A DNA stretch of 64,000 bases from positions 9,423,001-9,487,000 of the forward strand of contig NZ_CP108427.1 in the NCBI RefSeq assembly GCF_035982055.1. The letters run 5' to 3'. The translations under genes were made by a program, and so were the position numbers. Below, piece by piece: positions 33,007-42,277 of the stretch. Source of the DNA: Streptomyces sp. NBC_01288. Its GTDB lineage: Bacteria > Actinomycetota > Actinomycetes > Streptomycetales > Streptomycetaceae. Under the pieces are notes generated by a model. That model worked only from the letters and a program-made list of their open reading frames with translations, was not told the origin of the DNA and ran no database searches. Each line of letters opens with the position of its first letter. Positions within the stretch are counted from its first letter, which is position 1.

Positions 33007-35898
33007 TCAGCGGCGGTTGTCGAGCGTCCGGGAGGTACGGACCCGGCCGGGCTGACTGATCGTCACCGCCGGTGTCGTGAGCTGCTGTTGGTCGTCGTCG
33101 CCGACGCTCACGGTGGCCGCGCCGGACGCGATGACGGCGACCGCCATGGCGTGGGCGAGCGCGGTGCGCGAGCGGACCCCGACCTTGCGGTAGACCCGCG
33201 ACAGGGTGCCCTCGACCGTCTTCACGCTGATGAACAGCTCCGCGGCGACCTCCCGGTTGGTGGCCCCGCCGCCGACCAGTTCGGCCACCCGCGCCTCCGT
33301 GGGCGTGAGTTCGGGACGGCCCTCACCGTCCCGGTCACCCGCCTCCAGCCGGGCCAACTCGTCCCCGGCCCGCGCCGCCAGCGGAACGGCACCGATCCGC
33401 GTCGCCGTCTCCCACGCCTCGCCGAGCGCGGTCCGTGCCGCGTTCCGGTGCCGGGCCCGGCGCTCGACCGCACCGAGCGCGATCAGCGTGCGCACCAGGT
33501 CCACGGGCAACGGGACTTGACGCAACAGGTCCACGGCGGCCCGCAGTCGCACCGCCCCTTCCTTCGCCCGGCCGAGCCCCGCCTCGCGCAGCCCCTCCGC
33601 CCGTTCCAGCGCCGCCAGTACGCTGCCGGGCGCGTCGGCGGACACCCGCTTCCGGGCCTCGTCGATCACTGCCCCGGCCGCGTCCGTCTCGCCCAGCACG
33701 ACCAGGGCCTCGGCCAGGTCGCTGTACCAGTGCAGCAGGGGCGGATCGGCGGCGGACATGGCCGCGCCGAGTTCCTTGACGCGTTGCAGCGCCTCGACCG
33801 CGGCGGCGGCCCCACGCGGGTCACCGGCGAGCAACTCGGCCTGCCCCAGCACCGCCAACGCGCGTAGCAGGAACAGCCGGTCGCCGTCCGCCTCCGAGGC
33901 CCGCACCGCCTGCCCGGCGAGCCGCCGCGCCTCGTCGGCGGTCCCGCCCGCGGTCGCCGCGAGCGCCGCCGCGTAGAGCGCCGGAGCGGCCTGTACGCCG
34001 GTCTCGGCCACGGCACGTGTGCAGCGGGCGGCGGTGTCCAGGGCCTCCCGGCAGTGCCCGGCGCGTACTTGGATACGGGTGAGCGCGACCAGGGTCGCCA
34101 TGACCTCCTCGACCCCGGCGAACTCCCCGATCTCCGCGAGGAGTTCGGTGACCCGCTCCCGGGCCTCGGTGACCTTGTCGGAGTCCAGGGCGAGGATCGC
34201 CCGCATCCGGATCAGCCCCCAGCTCTCCGGTCCCGCGCCGGCGCCGCCGGCCAGCGCGAGCGCCTCCTCCAACGCGACGTCGGCGGCGACCGGTTCGCCG
34301 CCCAGCGAACGCACCCGGGCGAGCGTGGCGAGCGCCCCGATCCGGGTCTCCGTGTCACCGACCAGGGCCGCCTGCCGGGCCGCCTGCCGGGCATGCCGGG
34401 CCGCGTCCTCCAACTCCCCGCACAGCAGGCCCCGTACGGCGGCCCAATGGTGCAACCACGCCTCGGCCTCAGGATTGCCGTCGGCGTCCCGGAGCCCCTC
34501 CTCGATCAGGGCATGCGCCCCCTTCAACGCCTGCCCGGCGTTGCGCAGCAGGACCAGCCGTGCCCGCACCCGCTGCCGTGCGGAGCCCGACCCGGCGAGC
34601 ACGGTCTCGGCCGCCTGCCCCGCTTCCTCCAACTGCCCGGCGTCACAGGCGTATTCGGCCGCCGCCAACAGCCGGTCGGCACGCTCCACCGGACGGTCGC
34701 CGGGAGTGCGCAGGGCCGCTAGCCCCGCCAACTCGAAGGCGGCGTCGGGCGCGCCGTCCCGACGGGCGTACTCGGCCGCGTACATCAGCGTGCGGGCGGT
34801 GGCCTCGTCCTCGTACGGGTGGGCGAGCGCCAAGTGCCGTGCCTGCTCCACGGGTTCGGTGATCGGGCGGGCCAGCAGCGCGTGCGCCTCCCGGCGGTCG
34901 TGCTCCGGAGCATCGGCGTACACGGCGGCCCGGATCAGCGGATGCCGGAAGCGTACGGTCCCCTCGGCATCGGCCGTCGCGACCCCGAGCCGCTCCGCCT
35001 CCGCGAGGTCGGCGGCGGGGTCGTGGAGTCCGGCCGCGCGCAGCAGCGTGAGTGTGGGGCGGGCGGCGGCGCTCGCGACGAGGAGGGTGCGGCGCACGGA
35101 ATCGGGCAGCGTGCGCACCTGTTCCAGGAGCAGGGTGCGCAGGCGTCGGGGTACGGGAAGTGTCCGGCCGAGACCGACGGCCGCTCCGTCGCGCGGGGCC
35201 GCCCGCCCCAATTCTCGTGCGTACCAAGGGTTTCCGGCGGCGGTGTCCTGGACGGCCCGCAGCACCGCCGGTGGTAGGTCGGTGGGGAGGAGTTGTGTCA
35301 CCTCGTCGTCCGTCAGGGGTGGCACGGGCAGTTCGAGGGTGCCGGGCGGGCAGCAGTGCGGCCGCTCGGGCTGCTCGCCCTCGGCCACCCGCTCGGCGCC
35401 GATCACCTGTACGTCGAGGCCCTCGACACGTCGTACGGCGAAGGCGAGCACCTCGGCGGTCGGTTCGTCGAGCCACTGGAGACCGTCGAGGACCAGCAGC
35501 ACGGGGCCGGTCGCGGCGAGGGTGCGCAGCACGTCGAGAACGGCGACGCGGATCGCGAGCCGGTCCCGGTCGCCGTCCGGTGTCTCGCCGCGCAACAGGG
35601 CTGCCCGCAAGGCCACTTGGGGCTCAGGCGCCAAGGCCGCCAGGCAGCTTTCCGGCACCCGTGCGAACAGGTCGACGAGACCCGCGAACGGGAGCCGGGT
35701 GTCCTCCTCGGCGGGGGAGCAGTGCAACACCGCTCCGAGCGGCTGGACTTGAGCGGCCGAGGTCGCCACCAGGGCGGCCACCTGCACGGACTTGCCGATC
35801 CCCGCGGGGCCGTGGAGAAGCACTCCGTGACGGTTCGTCAACTCGGCCCGGGCGGTGTCGAGCAGCTCGCGGCGCCCGGTCAATGACCGTACTTCCAT
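33007..35898 (-). CDS. Large ATP-binding LuxR-family (LAL) regulator
   Basis: 963 residues. The N-terminal AAA/NTPase domain has Walker A GPAGIGKS (about residue 30) and Walker B VLLVLDGLQWLDE. A long middle part is helical and TPR-like (repeated Ala-rich AAEYA, EEAGQAAETVLAG, LARVRSLGGEP segments). The C-terminal LuxR HTH reads LTPTEARVAELVGGGATNRE then KTVEGTLSRVYRKVGV. LAL proteins act as activators, often for carbohydrate or secondary-metabolite genes. The targets here are unknown; the neighbouring sedolisin gene downstream and the amidohydrolase gene divergent from it are candidates. Confidence 0.92.
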   Translation of the reverse strand: MEVRSLTGRRELLDTARAELTNRHGVLLHGPAGIGKSVQVAALVATSAAQVQPLGAVLHCSPAEEDTRLPFAGLVDLFARVPESCLAALAPEPQVALRAALLRGETPDGDRDRLAIRVAVLDVLRTLAATGPVLLVLDGLQWLDEPTAEVLAFAVRRVEGLDVQVIGAERVAEGEQPERPHCCPPGTLELPVPPLTDDEVTQLLPTDLPPAVLRAVQDTAAGNPWYARELGRAAPRDGAAVGLGRTLPVPRRLRTLLLEQVRTLPDSVRRTLLVASAAARPTLTLLRAAGLHDPAADLAEAERLGVATADAEGTVRFRHPLIRAAVYADAPEHDRREAHALLARPITEPVEQARHLALAHPYEDEATARTLMYAAEYARRDGAPDAAFELAGLAALRTPGDRPVERADRLLAAAEYACDAGQLEEAGQAAETVLAGSGSARQRVRARLVLLRNAGQALKGAHALIEEGLRDADGNPEAEAWLHHWAAVRGLLCGELEDAARHARQAARQAALVGDTETRIGALATLARVRSLGGEPVAADVALEEALALAGGAGAGPESWGLIRMRAILALDSDKVTEARERVTELLAEIGEFAGVEEVMATLVALTRIQVRAGHCREALDTAARCTRAVAETGVQAAPALYAAALAATAGGTADEARRLAGQAVRASEADGDRLFLLRALAVLGQAELLAGDPRGAAAAVEALQRVKELGAAMSAADPPLLHWYSDLAEALVVLGETDAAGAVIDEARKRVSADAPGSVLAALERAEGLREAGLGRAKEGAVRLRAAVDLLRQVPLPVDLVRTLIALGAVERRARHRNAARTALGEAWETATRIGAVPLAARAGDELARLEAGDRDGEGRPELTPTEARVAELVGGGATNREVAAELFISVKTVEGTLSRVYRKVGVRSRTALAHAMAVAVIASGAATVSVGDDDQQQLTTPAVTISQPGRVRTSRTLDNRR

Positions 35899-36185
35899 GG
35901 TGAGTCCAGGGACGGGTCGCGTCGGGGCCCCGGATATTTCGGCATGTGTTCATGACAACCGGTACGGAATCGGCTTGTCAATGACGGTCGGTGTGTCGCC
36001 GGTCGACGAAGGAGCTGCGGCCGTGATCCGGTGGTTCACCTCGCTGATCGTTTGGCGCACAATCTCTATACAGATCCCAGCAGTGACGTATTTCCTGCGC
36101 ATGAAGTCGCCAAATATGCGCGAACCAGCAGTCCGGCCGTACAAAAGCCTGGTCAGCGGATGTCGCGAAGAAGTGGGAGAGAACG

Positions 36186-37793
36186 ATGACTGATCACGGA
36201 GCGGATCTGGTGATCCGGGCGAACGCGATCCACACACGGGTGCCCGGCCAGGCGCCGCAGCGGGCGCTGGCCGTGCGGGGCGACCGCGTCGTGGCCCTCT
36301 CGCCCGACCCGAACGGACTCGACCACCTCCTGAGCGAGCGCACGACAGTCCACGACCTGCCGGGCGCCACCGTGCTGCCCACGTTCGACGACACGCACAC
36401 CCACCTCATCTACGCGGCACTCGGCGCGCACGACGTGCCCGTCCACCAGGCCCACGACATCCCCGAGTTCCTGGACCTGATCCGGCAACGGGCGAAGGTG
36501 ACCCCCGAGGGCGAGTGGATCCGCACCACCACCAACTGGCAGGAACTCAACCTCGCCGAGCGCCGGATGCCCACCGCCGCCGAACTCGACCAGGCCACCG
36601 ACCGGCACCCCGTCCTCGTCAAGCGCGGCGGCCACAACGACATCGTCAACAGCTACGCGCTGCGCCTGGCGGGCATCACCGAGGACACCCCCGTACCGCC
36701 GGGCGGCGTCATCGGCCGCGACGCCGAGGGTCGGCTCAACGGGCGGCTGGTGGACAACGCGCTGGGCCTGGTGGACCGCCTGGTCCCGGCGCCGGACCGT
36801 GCCCAGCGCATCGACGGGCTGCGCCTGGCGTCCGCGCAGTACGCCGCCACCGGAATCGGTACCGTCCGGGACTGCGCGGTCACCCCCGAGGACTACGCCG
36901 TCCTCCTGGCCGCCCACGAGGCCGGCGCCCTCAACATCCGTGTCCGCGCCCTGATTTCGGCGCTCGGCATGACCAGCGCGGCCCAGGTGGAGGACCTGCT
37001 CGACGTCATGGAGGACTGGCGTGACGGCTCCGACCCGTGGCTGCGGGTGTGGGGCGTGAAGTTCGGGCTCGACGGCGGCCTCGAAGCCGGCGCCACCGAG
37101 GAGCCGTACGCCTGCGACCACGCCTTCTCCGGGACGCTGATCTGGGAGCCCGACGCCATGGTCGAGGCCGTCGAGGCCGTGGTCCGGCGCGGCTGGCGCG
37201 TCGGCACCCACGCCTACGGCGACCGCGCGGTCCGCACCCTCCTCGACGTCTACGCGCGCGTCCTCGCCCGCAACCCCGGCCTGCCCGCCGGCACGCTGGT
37301 GATGGAGCACGGCGGTCTCGCCGGTCCCGAACAGCGGGCCCGCGCCGTCGAGTTGGGCATCCCCGTCACCATCCAGCAGCCCCTGCTGCACGACACCGCC
37401 GAGGTGGAGGAGGGCTTCTGGGGTCCGGAACGCGTCGCCCGGCTCTTCCCGGCCCGCGGCTGGATCGACCTGGGCGCCGAGGTCAGCGCCGGATCGGACT
37501 TCCCCGTCGGCCAGTTCGGCGCGATGCGCTCCGTCTACGGCATGACCACCCGCCAGACCGTCGTCGGCGTCAAGGGCCCCGAGCACGCCATCACCTACGA
37601 CGAGGCGCTCACCCTGCACACCGTCAACGCGGCCCGCCTGTGCGGCGATCAGGATCTGCGCGGCACCCTCGCCCCGGGTCGCCTCGCCGACCTCACCGTC
37701 TGGGACCGGGACCCCGCCGACTGCCCGAGCGACGCCCTGCGCGACCTGAACCCGCTCCACACGATCGTCGGCGGACGTCTCGTCACCCGGTAG
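36186..37793 (+). CDS. Amidohydrolase, YtcJ-like (metal-dependent)
   Basis: 535 residues. The amidohydrolase TIM-barrel signature is present in YtcJ form: HxH in LPTFDDTHTHL, WGVKFGLDGG, HAYGDRAV, VMEHGG, and the Asp in AGSDFPVGQF; the small beta-sandwich closes with GRLADLTVWDRDP. Members hydrolyse amide or related bonds in unknown natural substrates. GGAGAG lies four bases before the ATG. The 287-base region upstream, shared with the divergent LAL regulator, is AT-richer than its surroundings around 36040-36130 and probably holds both promoters. A hairpin terminator follows the gene. Confidence 0.88.
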   Translation: MTDHGADLVIRANAIHTRVPGQAPQRALAVRGDRVVALSPDPNGLDHLLSERTTVHDLPGATVLPTFDDTHTHLIYAALGAHDVPVHQAHDIPEFLDLIRQRAKVTPEGEWIRTTTNWQELNLAERRMPTAAELDQATDRHPVLVKRGGHNDIVNSYALRLAGITEDTPVPPGGVIGRDAEGRLNGRLVDNALGLVDRLVPAPDRAQRIDGLRLASAQYAATGIGTVRDCAVTPEDYAVLLAAHEAGALNIRVRALISALGMTSAAQVEDLLDVMEDWRDGSDPWLRVWGVKFGLDGGLEAGATEEPYACDHAFSGTLIWEPDAMVEAVEAVVRRGWRVGTHAYGDRAVRTLLDVYARVLARNPGLPAGTLVMEHGGLAGPEQRARAVELGIPVTIQQPLLHDTAEVEEGFWGPERVARLFPARGWIDLGAEVSAGSDFPVGQFGAMRSVYGMTTRQTVVGVKGPEHAITYDEALTLHTVNAARLCGDQDLRGTLAPGRLADLTVWDRDPADCPSDALRDLNPLHTIVGGRLVTR

Positions 37794-37879
37794 GGAGACC
37801 GCAGGACCGGAAACGACAAGAGACAACCGAATCGACAAGAGACGACTGGAAGCGACCAGGAACGACTGCGAACACATGA

Positions 37880-37915
37880 CTCGCCCGGCGCGCAGCGGCA
37901 CGGCGTCCGGGCGAG
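37880..37915 (+). terminator. Terminator after the amidohydrolase gene
   Basis: CTCGCCCGG (37880-37888) pairs with CCGGGCGAG (37907-37915), with further GC pairing possible in the loop. On the plus strand CAAACGTTTTGTC follows, giving a short T run. Just before it, the sequence CGACAAGAGAC occurs twice 18 bases apart. Confidence 0.65.
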
Positions 37916-37926
37916 CAAACGTTTTG

Positions 37927-38586
37927 TCAGGCGGCCGGCATCGTCCGGATCGCCGCGATGTCGAACTGGAGCCGCACCTTCTCGCTCACCATCGCACCGC
38001 CCTCGGCCAGCCGGGAGTTGTAGGTCAGACCCCAGTCGGAACGGTCGATGGTGGTGGTGCCGTCGAAGCCGACGCGCTCGACGGCGAACGGGTCGGTGAC
38101 ATGGCCGATATAGGTGAGTTCCAGGACGACGGGCCGGGTGACGTCCTTGATGGTGAGATCGCCGAGCATGCGGTAGACATCGTTGCCCGCCATTTGCACC
38201 GCGGTACTGGCGAAGCGCATCCGCGGGAAGGTCGCGGTGTCCAGGAAGTCACGGCCGACCAAGTGGGCGTCGCGTTGTTCCACGCCGGTGTCGACGCTTC
38301 CGGTGGACACCACGATCTCGGCTTGCGAACGGGCGGGGTTGCGGCCGTCGAAGTAGAGCCGGCTTTTGTATTCGGCGAAAGACCCGCGCACGGTCGTCAC
38401 CATCGCGTGCCGGACGGAGAAGCCGATCCGGCTGTGCGCGGGGTCGATCATCCACTCGCCGGTCAGCTCCGCCAGGGCGGGATCGGGCAGGCCGGAGGAG
38501 GTGAACGCCGGTGGGGCGGCGGGGCGTTTCGGGGCGGCGGGGGGTGCCGAGCGGCGGAGGGGCGCAGCACGGTTGAACAGGTTCAT
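37927..38586 (-). CDS. YceI-family protein
   Basis: 219 residues. After a Pro/Ala/Arg-rich 35-residue N-terminus, the YceI lipocalin-like barrel begins at LTGEWMIDPAHSRIGFSVRH and continues with SFAEYKSRLYFDGRNP, VSTGSVDTGVEQRDAHLVGR, FLDTATFPRMRF and GLTYNSRLAEGGAMVSEKV. YceI proteins bind polyisoprenoid-type lipids. Streptomyces has many copies. No signal peptide is clear. The ATG at 38586 lacks a good ribosome binding site. Confidence 0.92.
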   Translation of the reverse strand: MNLFNRAAPLRRSAPPAAPKRPAAPPAFTSSGLPDPALAELTGEWMIDPAHSRIGFSVRHAMVTTVRGSFAEYKSRLYFDGRNPARSQAEIVVSTGSVDTGVEQRDAHLVGRDFLDTATFPRMRFASTAVQMAGNDVYRMLGDLTIKDVTRPVVLELTYIGHVTDPFAVERVGFDGTTTIDRSDWGLTYNSRLAEGGAMVSEKVRLQFDIAAIRTMPAA

Positions 38587-38771
38587 GTGTCACGTAGTTA
38601 CTGCACGCCTGAAATCGCCGCAAGCCTTCGCTGTGAGGCGCCGACAGCGCGAATCGGCACTGACACGGTTAAATACCGCCACCTCGCGGGCCGTTACCAC
38701 ATTTCCCACACATATTCGTCACCTGAAAAACAGCGCATGCCAATTCGGCGCACTGTTCGGCACGCCGCTGT

Positions 38772-39551
38772 TCAGCGCACCGGGAATCCGAACGAATAAC
38801 CCTGCTGCTTCAGCCACGGCAGGATCTCGCGCAGCGCGGCCACGGTCTCGGAGCGGTCGCCGCCGGCGTCGTGGAACAGGATCGTCGGCCCATTGGACAG
38901 TTCGGACTTGACGGTGGCGATGATGGCGTCCGTGCCCGGGAGTTCGAAGTCCTTGGAGTCGACGTTCCAGCCCAGCGGGCGCATCCCCTGCGAGGCGGCG
39001 AGGTGCCGGCTGTACGGCGTGAAGGCGCCGCCCGGCGCGCGGTAGTACTCCGGTCGTACGCCCCCCGACGCCTTGGTGATCATGCTCGCGGCGTTCAGGA
39101 TCTCCTGTGACTGGTAGGCCTCGGACTTCTTGTCCATCGTGGTGTCGTGCGAGACCGTGTGGTCGCACAGCCGGTGCCCGGCCGCCACGACCGCCTTGAC
39201 CAGGTCGGGGTGGGCCTCGGCCTCGGGGCCGATCATGCAGAACGTGGCCTTCACCCCGTACTCCTTGAGCACGTGGAGCACCTGCGGTGTCCAGGTCGGG
39301 TCCGGCCCGTCGTCGATCGTGATGTTGACGGCGTGGGCGCCCTTGTCGGAGGCGTGCACGATCTCCTCGGACACGGTGGTGATCCGGGCGGGACCCGAAC
39401 TCCCGGCGGAGGGACGCGAGGCCCCGGCACCCTGCCTGTCGACGACACCGGCCTGCGCGGTCCACACCGACGTCGCCGCCGCCACCGCGGTCACCCCGAC
39501 CGCCGCCGCGAGGACCCGCCCGTACCAACCCCGCCCACCGTGCCGTGCCAT
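38772..39551 (-). CDS. Secreted polysaccharide deacetylase (NodB domain)
   Basis: 259 residues. An N-terminal membrane/signal segment (VLAAAVGVTAVAAATSVWTA) precedes the NodB domain with all five motifs: NITIDDGPDPTWTPQV (motif 1 with Asp-Asp), the zinc-binding H-x3-H in DHTVSHDTT, YRAPGGAF (motif 3), GWNVDSKDFELPG (motif 4) and ILFHDAGG (motif 5). It should remove N-acetyl groups from chitin-like or cell-wall glycans. It is a single gene on the minus strand next to the P450 operon, with no obvious functional link. Confidence 0.94.
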   Translation of the reverse strand: MARHGGRGWYGRVLAAAVGVTAVAAATSVWTAQAGVVDRQGAGASRPSAGSSGPARITTVSEEIVHASDKGAHAVNITIDDGPDPTWTPQVLHVLKEYGVKATFCMIGPEAEAHPDLVKAVVAAGHRLCDHTVSHDTTMDKKSEAYQSQEILNAASMITKASGGVRPEYYRAPGGAFTPYSRHLAASQGMRPLGWNVDSKDFELPGTDAIIATVKSELSNGPTILFHDAGGDRSETVAALREILPWLKQQGYSFGFPVR

Positions 39552-39700
39552 GTCAGCCCTGCCCTTGTCCTGTTTGATCGACTCCGTGCACTCGTCAGGA
39601 CGGCGTAAAGGCGGGGGAGGATGCGCCTGTTACGGATCACGGACAATTTCGCGGGAGTTCCGAGACGCACCCTCAACGAGCGGACGCCCAGGAGGTTTCG

Positions 39701-40924
39701 CTACCGCAGCGTGAGACGCCCGCGGAAGTCCTCCGGGACCGGCGCGAAGCGGAGCGCCATCGTGAGCTTCTCGGGGTGGTCGACGGTCAACCGGTACCGG
39801 GTGCACAACAGATGGCACAGGCCCATCAGTTGGACGGTCCCGATATTGGCGCCGACGCACTTCTTGGGCGCCCAGCCGAACGGCACATAACAGGTACGGT
39901 CGGCCGGACCGTGCGGCGCGCCCGGCAGGAAACGGTCCGGGTCGAAGACGTCCGGCCGCTTCCACACCCGCTCGTCACGGTGGATGAGATGAGGGCTCAG
40001 CAGATACCAATCACCGGGCTCCAGCCGGGTCTTGCCGAAGTCGAAGGGGAACTGGTTGCGCCGGACCAGCAGCAGCGGCGGGCTCCACAGCCGCAGCACC
40101 TCCTTCACGAACCGGTGCGTCACCGGAGCCGCGTGCGTCGGAGCCGTACGGAACGCCACCGGGTCCACGGCGCCCAGTTCTTCGGCGAGTCGCTCCTGCC
40201 ACTCGGGATGCCGGACGAACTCGTACAGCAGACTCGCGGCGGCGGTGCCGGGCGGGCCGCCGATCGCGGTGAGGACGGTGGTCACCACGTCCAGCGCGCG
40301 GTCCATGCCGAGTTGGGGCAACAGGTCGACGAACGGATCGGCGAGATCCAGCTCGCGCTTCCGCTTCCCGTGCGCGCGCTGTCGCAGCACCCGGCGCACC
40401 ACGAGCCCGGACCGCAGCTGTACGACGATGAACCGCAGATGATGCCAAATCCCGGCAGGCTCGGGCGAGACGAGCCGCAGCAGCTTCATCTCCAGGTCAC
40501 GGCGGACCAGTTGGGCCTCGCCGGAGGTGAGACCGGACAGCGCGACCGGCAGCATGGACCGCAGCGCCACGTCCTGGGTGAGCATCACCAGGTCGACGTC
40601 CTCGCCGAGCCGCTCGTCGATGATCCGCTCCATGCGGTCGATCAGAGCGCCGTGCTGCTCCGCCGTGGCCAGCGTGTGCAGTTGGGTGAGCCAGGCGGAA
40701 CGGATTTGGCTCCACCGCACCTCGGGACTGCGCCGCCGCAGCAGCATGTCGATCAGCCGGTCGTGCAGGACGAACCGGCGCCAGTTCGTGGCGCTGACCC
40801 GGCGCGCCGCCTCCGGCTCGAACACACCGAGCCGGGTGTCGTCGACCCAGAAGATCCCGTCCTCGGCGGCGCTGCGCGTGCGGATGGAGTGCAGGAAGTC
40901 CTCGGGGTGCTGCGGGGTGGTCAT
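39701..40924 (-). CDS. Cytochrome P450 A, candidate RiPP cross-linking enzyme
   Basis: 407 residues. P450 landmarks are the ExxR helix (KEVLRLW), FDPDRFLPGAPHG in the PERF region, and the haem loop PFGWAPKKCVGANIG with ligand Cys356. The I-helix (TAIGGPPGTAAAS) lacks the usual acid-Thr pair: when aligned back from RHPE, the expected A-G-x-E-T-T reads A-I-G-G-P-P. Oxygen activation may therefore be atypical. It is the last gene of a three-gene minus-strand unit, 63 bases after the small aromatic peptide gene, with GAGGGG upstream of the ATG. The N-terminal quarter is unlike common Streptomyces P450s. No ferredoxin gene is adjacent. Confidence 0.9.
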   Translation of the reverse strand: MTTPQHPEDFLHSIRTRSAAEDGIFWVDDTRLGVFEPEAARRVSATNWRRFVLHDRLIDMLLRRRSPEVRWSQIRSAWLTQLHTLATAEQHGALIDRMERIIDERLGEDVDLVMLTQDVALRSMLPVALSGLTSGEAQLVRRDLEMKLLRLVSPEPAGIWHHLRFIVVQLRSGLVVRRVLRQRAHGKRKRELDLADPFVDLLPQLGMDRALDVVTTVLTAIGGPPGTAAASLLYEFVRHPEWQERLAEELGAVDPVAFRTAPTHAAPVTHRFVKEVLRLWSPPLLLVRRNQFPFDFGKTRLEPGDWYLLSPHLIHRDERVWKRPDVFDPDRFLPGAPHGPADRTCYVPFGWAPKKCVGANIGTVQLMGLCHLLCTRYRLTVDHPEKLTMALRFAPVPEDFRGRLTLR

Positions 40925-40987
40925 GATGAGCGTCCCCTCGTGGGGCGCGGGGAGCCGGCCGCTCGGTGGTTCCCCGCGCCGGGCCGG

Positions 40988-41074
40988 TCAGATGTGGTGA
41001 TACAGGTACCAGAACTGTCCGTACGAGCCTCGGATGTTGAGGACGGACTTCGCCTTGAGGTACAGGGCGTGCAT
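40988..41074 (-). CDS. Candidate P450-modified RiPP precursor peptide (28 residues)
   Basis: A 28-codon gene between two P450 genes. The start ATG at 41074 has a strong GGGAGG site nine bases upstream and lies six bases after the stop of P450 B. The product has a basic leader (MHALYLKAKSVLNIR) and an aromatic C-terminus (GSYGQFWYLYHHI), ending at TGA 40988-40990. The last eight residues contain Trp22, Tyr23, Tyr25, His26 and His27. Known P450-tailored RiPPs such as biarylitides (Y-x-H/Y), cittilins (YIYY) and tryptorubin (aromatic hexapeptide) have short precursors with an aromatic core next to a P450. The leader/core border and the cross-linked residues are not known; this core is not one I recognise. 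Confidence 0.8.
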   Translation of the reverse strand: MHALYLKAKSVLNIRGSYGQFWYLYHHI

Positions 41075-41080
41075 GCGCGT

Positions 41081-42277
41081 TCACCTCCCTCCGGGACAGT
41101 CGGTGCGGGCGCTCAGCACCGCGGTGAAACGCGGTGGAGCGAGGGCCGGGCCCACCTGAGGCCCGGCGCCGTCCTGGGTGACCGACAACCGCCAGTCACG
41201 GGTGAGGAGTTGGACGAGGTCTTCGAGGAGCCGCATGGTGACGGTCGCCCCGGCGCAGGTGTGCGGCCCGTACCCGAACGGCAGATACGCCGCCTCCGGC
41301 ACCGTCCCCGCCCAGCGCTCCGGCACGAACTCGTCCGGCCGCTCCCAGTACCCGGGATGCCGGTGCACCAGATAGGTGCAGACGGCGAGGAGGTCGCGCG
41401 GGGTCACCTCCGCCCCGCCGAGCGTCTGCGCATGGCTCGGCGTCCGCGCGAACAACCACGCCACCGGCCACAGCCGCAGCGCCTCCCGCACCGTCCAACT
41501 CGGTTCCGCGGCAAGGGAGTCGGGGTGAGTGCCGAGCAGATACACCGACCAGCCGAGCGCGAAGCCGACCGAGCCGACGGTGGCGAACAGGAAGGAGAGA
41601 TAGACCTCGGCGAGGTCCTTCGGGTCCGCCCCGGGTTCGCTCTCGTCCACGACGACGTCCAGCAGGTCGCGTGGATCGGGGCAGCGGGCCAACTCCCGCT
41701 GCCGGGCACGTACTTCGGCGTGCAGCACGCTCAACGCCCGCCGCCGGAAGAGCAGTCGGGACGGCGGCGAGTGCCGACGCCGCGCGCCCGCCAAAACCGC
41801 TCGGCGCACGATCTGCTCGACGGTGACGTGCAGTTGGGGCGGCGCGTCCCGGTGCAGCAGGACGTCTCGCAGGTGGCGGAGGACGAGCAGGTTCCCGGCG
41901 TCGGGCCAGACGGCGCTGGGGGCGAGCATTTCGGCGACCAGACCTGCCAACTCCAAGCGCCGAGCGTCCAGGTGACGGCGTATCAGGGAACGGGCCGAGC
42001 GCCCGATCCGGATCTGCGCCGCACGGGGCCCGAAGTCCCCGTGCCGGGTCTTGTAGAAGTCGGAGGCCTCGACGACGGCCGCGTCCCGGTTGCCGAGCAC
42101 CGCCCGGGCGGACTCCGGCCCGGCCACACACACCGTGCCCATGGCCGAGCGCCACACGTCGTGCCCCTCGTCGAACTCCGCGCTCAGCAGGGCCAACGTG
42201 TCGTGGGCGCGGGCGCGGCCTCCGCGGGGAGCGCGGGCGGCCTCGCCGTACCCCTGACGTGTCCCGGACGACTCCAT
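41081..42277 (-). CDS. Cytochrome P450 B, candidate RiPP cross-linking enzyme
   Basis: 398 residues. The ExxR motif is REALRLW, the PERF-like segment is FVPERWAG and the haem loop is LPFGYGPHTCAGATV with Cys341. The I-helix reads FLFATVGSVGFALGW, so the acid of the acid-Thr pair is replaced by Gly and the Thr by Ser. The N-terminal half is Arg/Leu-rich (LIRRHLDARRLELAGL). The ATG at 42277 has AAGGGGG five bases upstream; the frame upstream is non-coding in character. It is the first gene of the unit P450 B - precursor - P450 A. P450 A and B are clearly different proteins, so two different oxidations are likely. Confidence 0.9.
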   Translation of the reverse strand: MESSGTRQGYGEAARAPRGGRARAHDTLALLSAEFDEGHDVWRSAMGTVCVAGPESARAVLGNRDAAVVEASDFYKTRHGDFGPRAAQIRIGRSARSLIRRHLDARRLELAGLVAEMLAPSAVWPDAGNLLVLRHLRDVLLHRDAPPQLHVTVEQIVRRAVLAGARRRHSPPSRLLFRRRALSVLHAEVRARQRELARCPDPRDLLDVVVDESEPGADPKDLAEVYLSFLFATVGSVGFALGWSVYLLGTHPDSLAAEPSWTVREALRLWPVAWLFARTPSHAQTLGGAEVTPRDLLAVCTYLVHRHPGYWERPDEFVPERWAGTVPEAAYLPFGYGPHTCAGATVTMRLLEDLVQLLTRDWRLSVTQDGAGPQVGPALAPPRFTAVLSARTDCPGGR

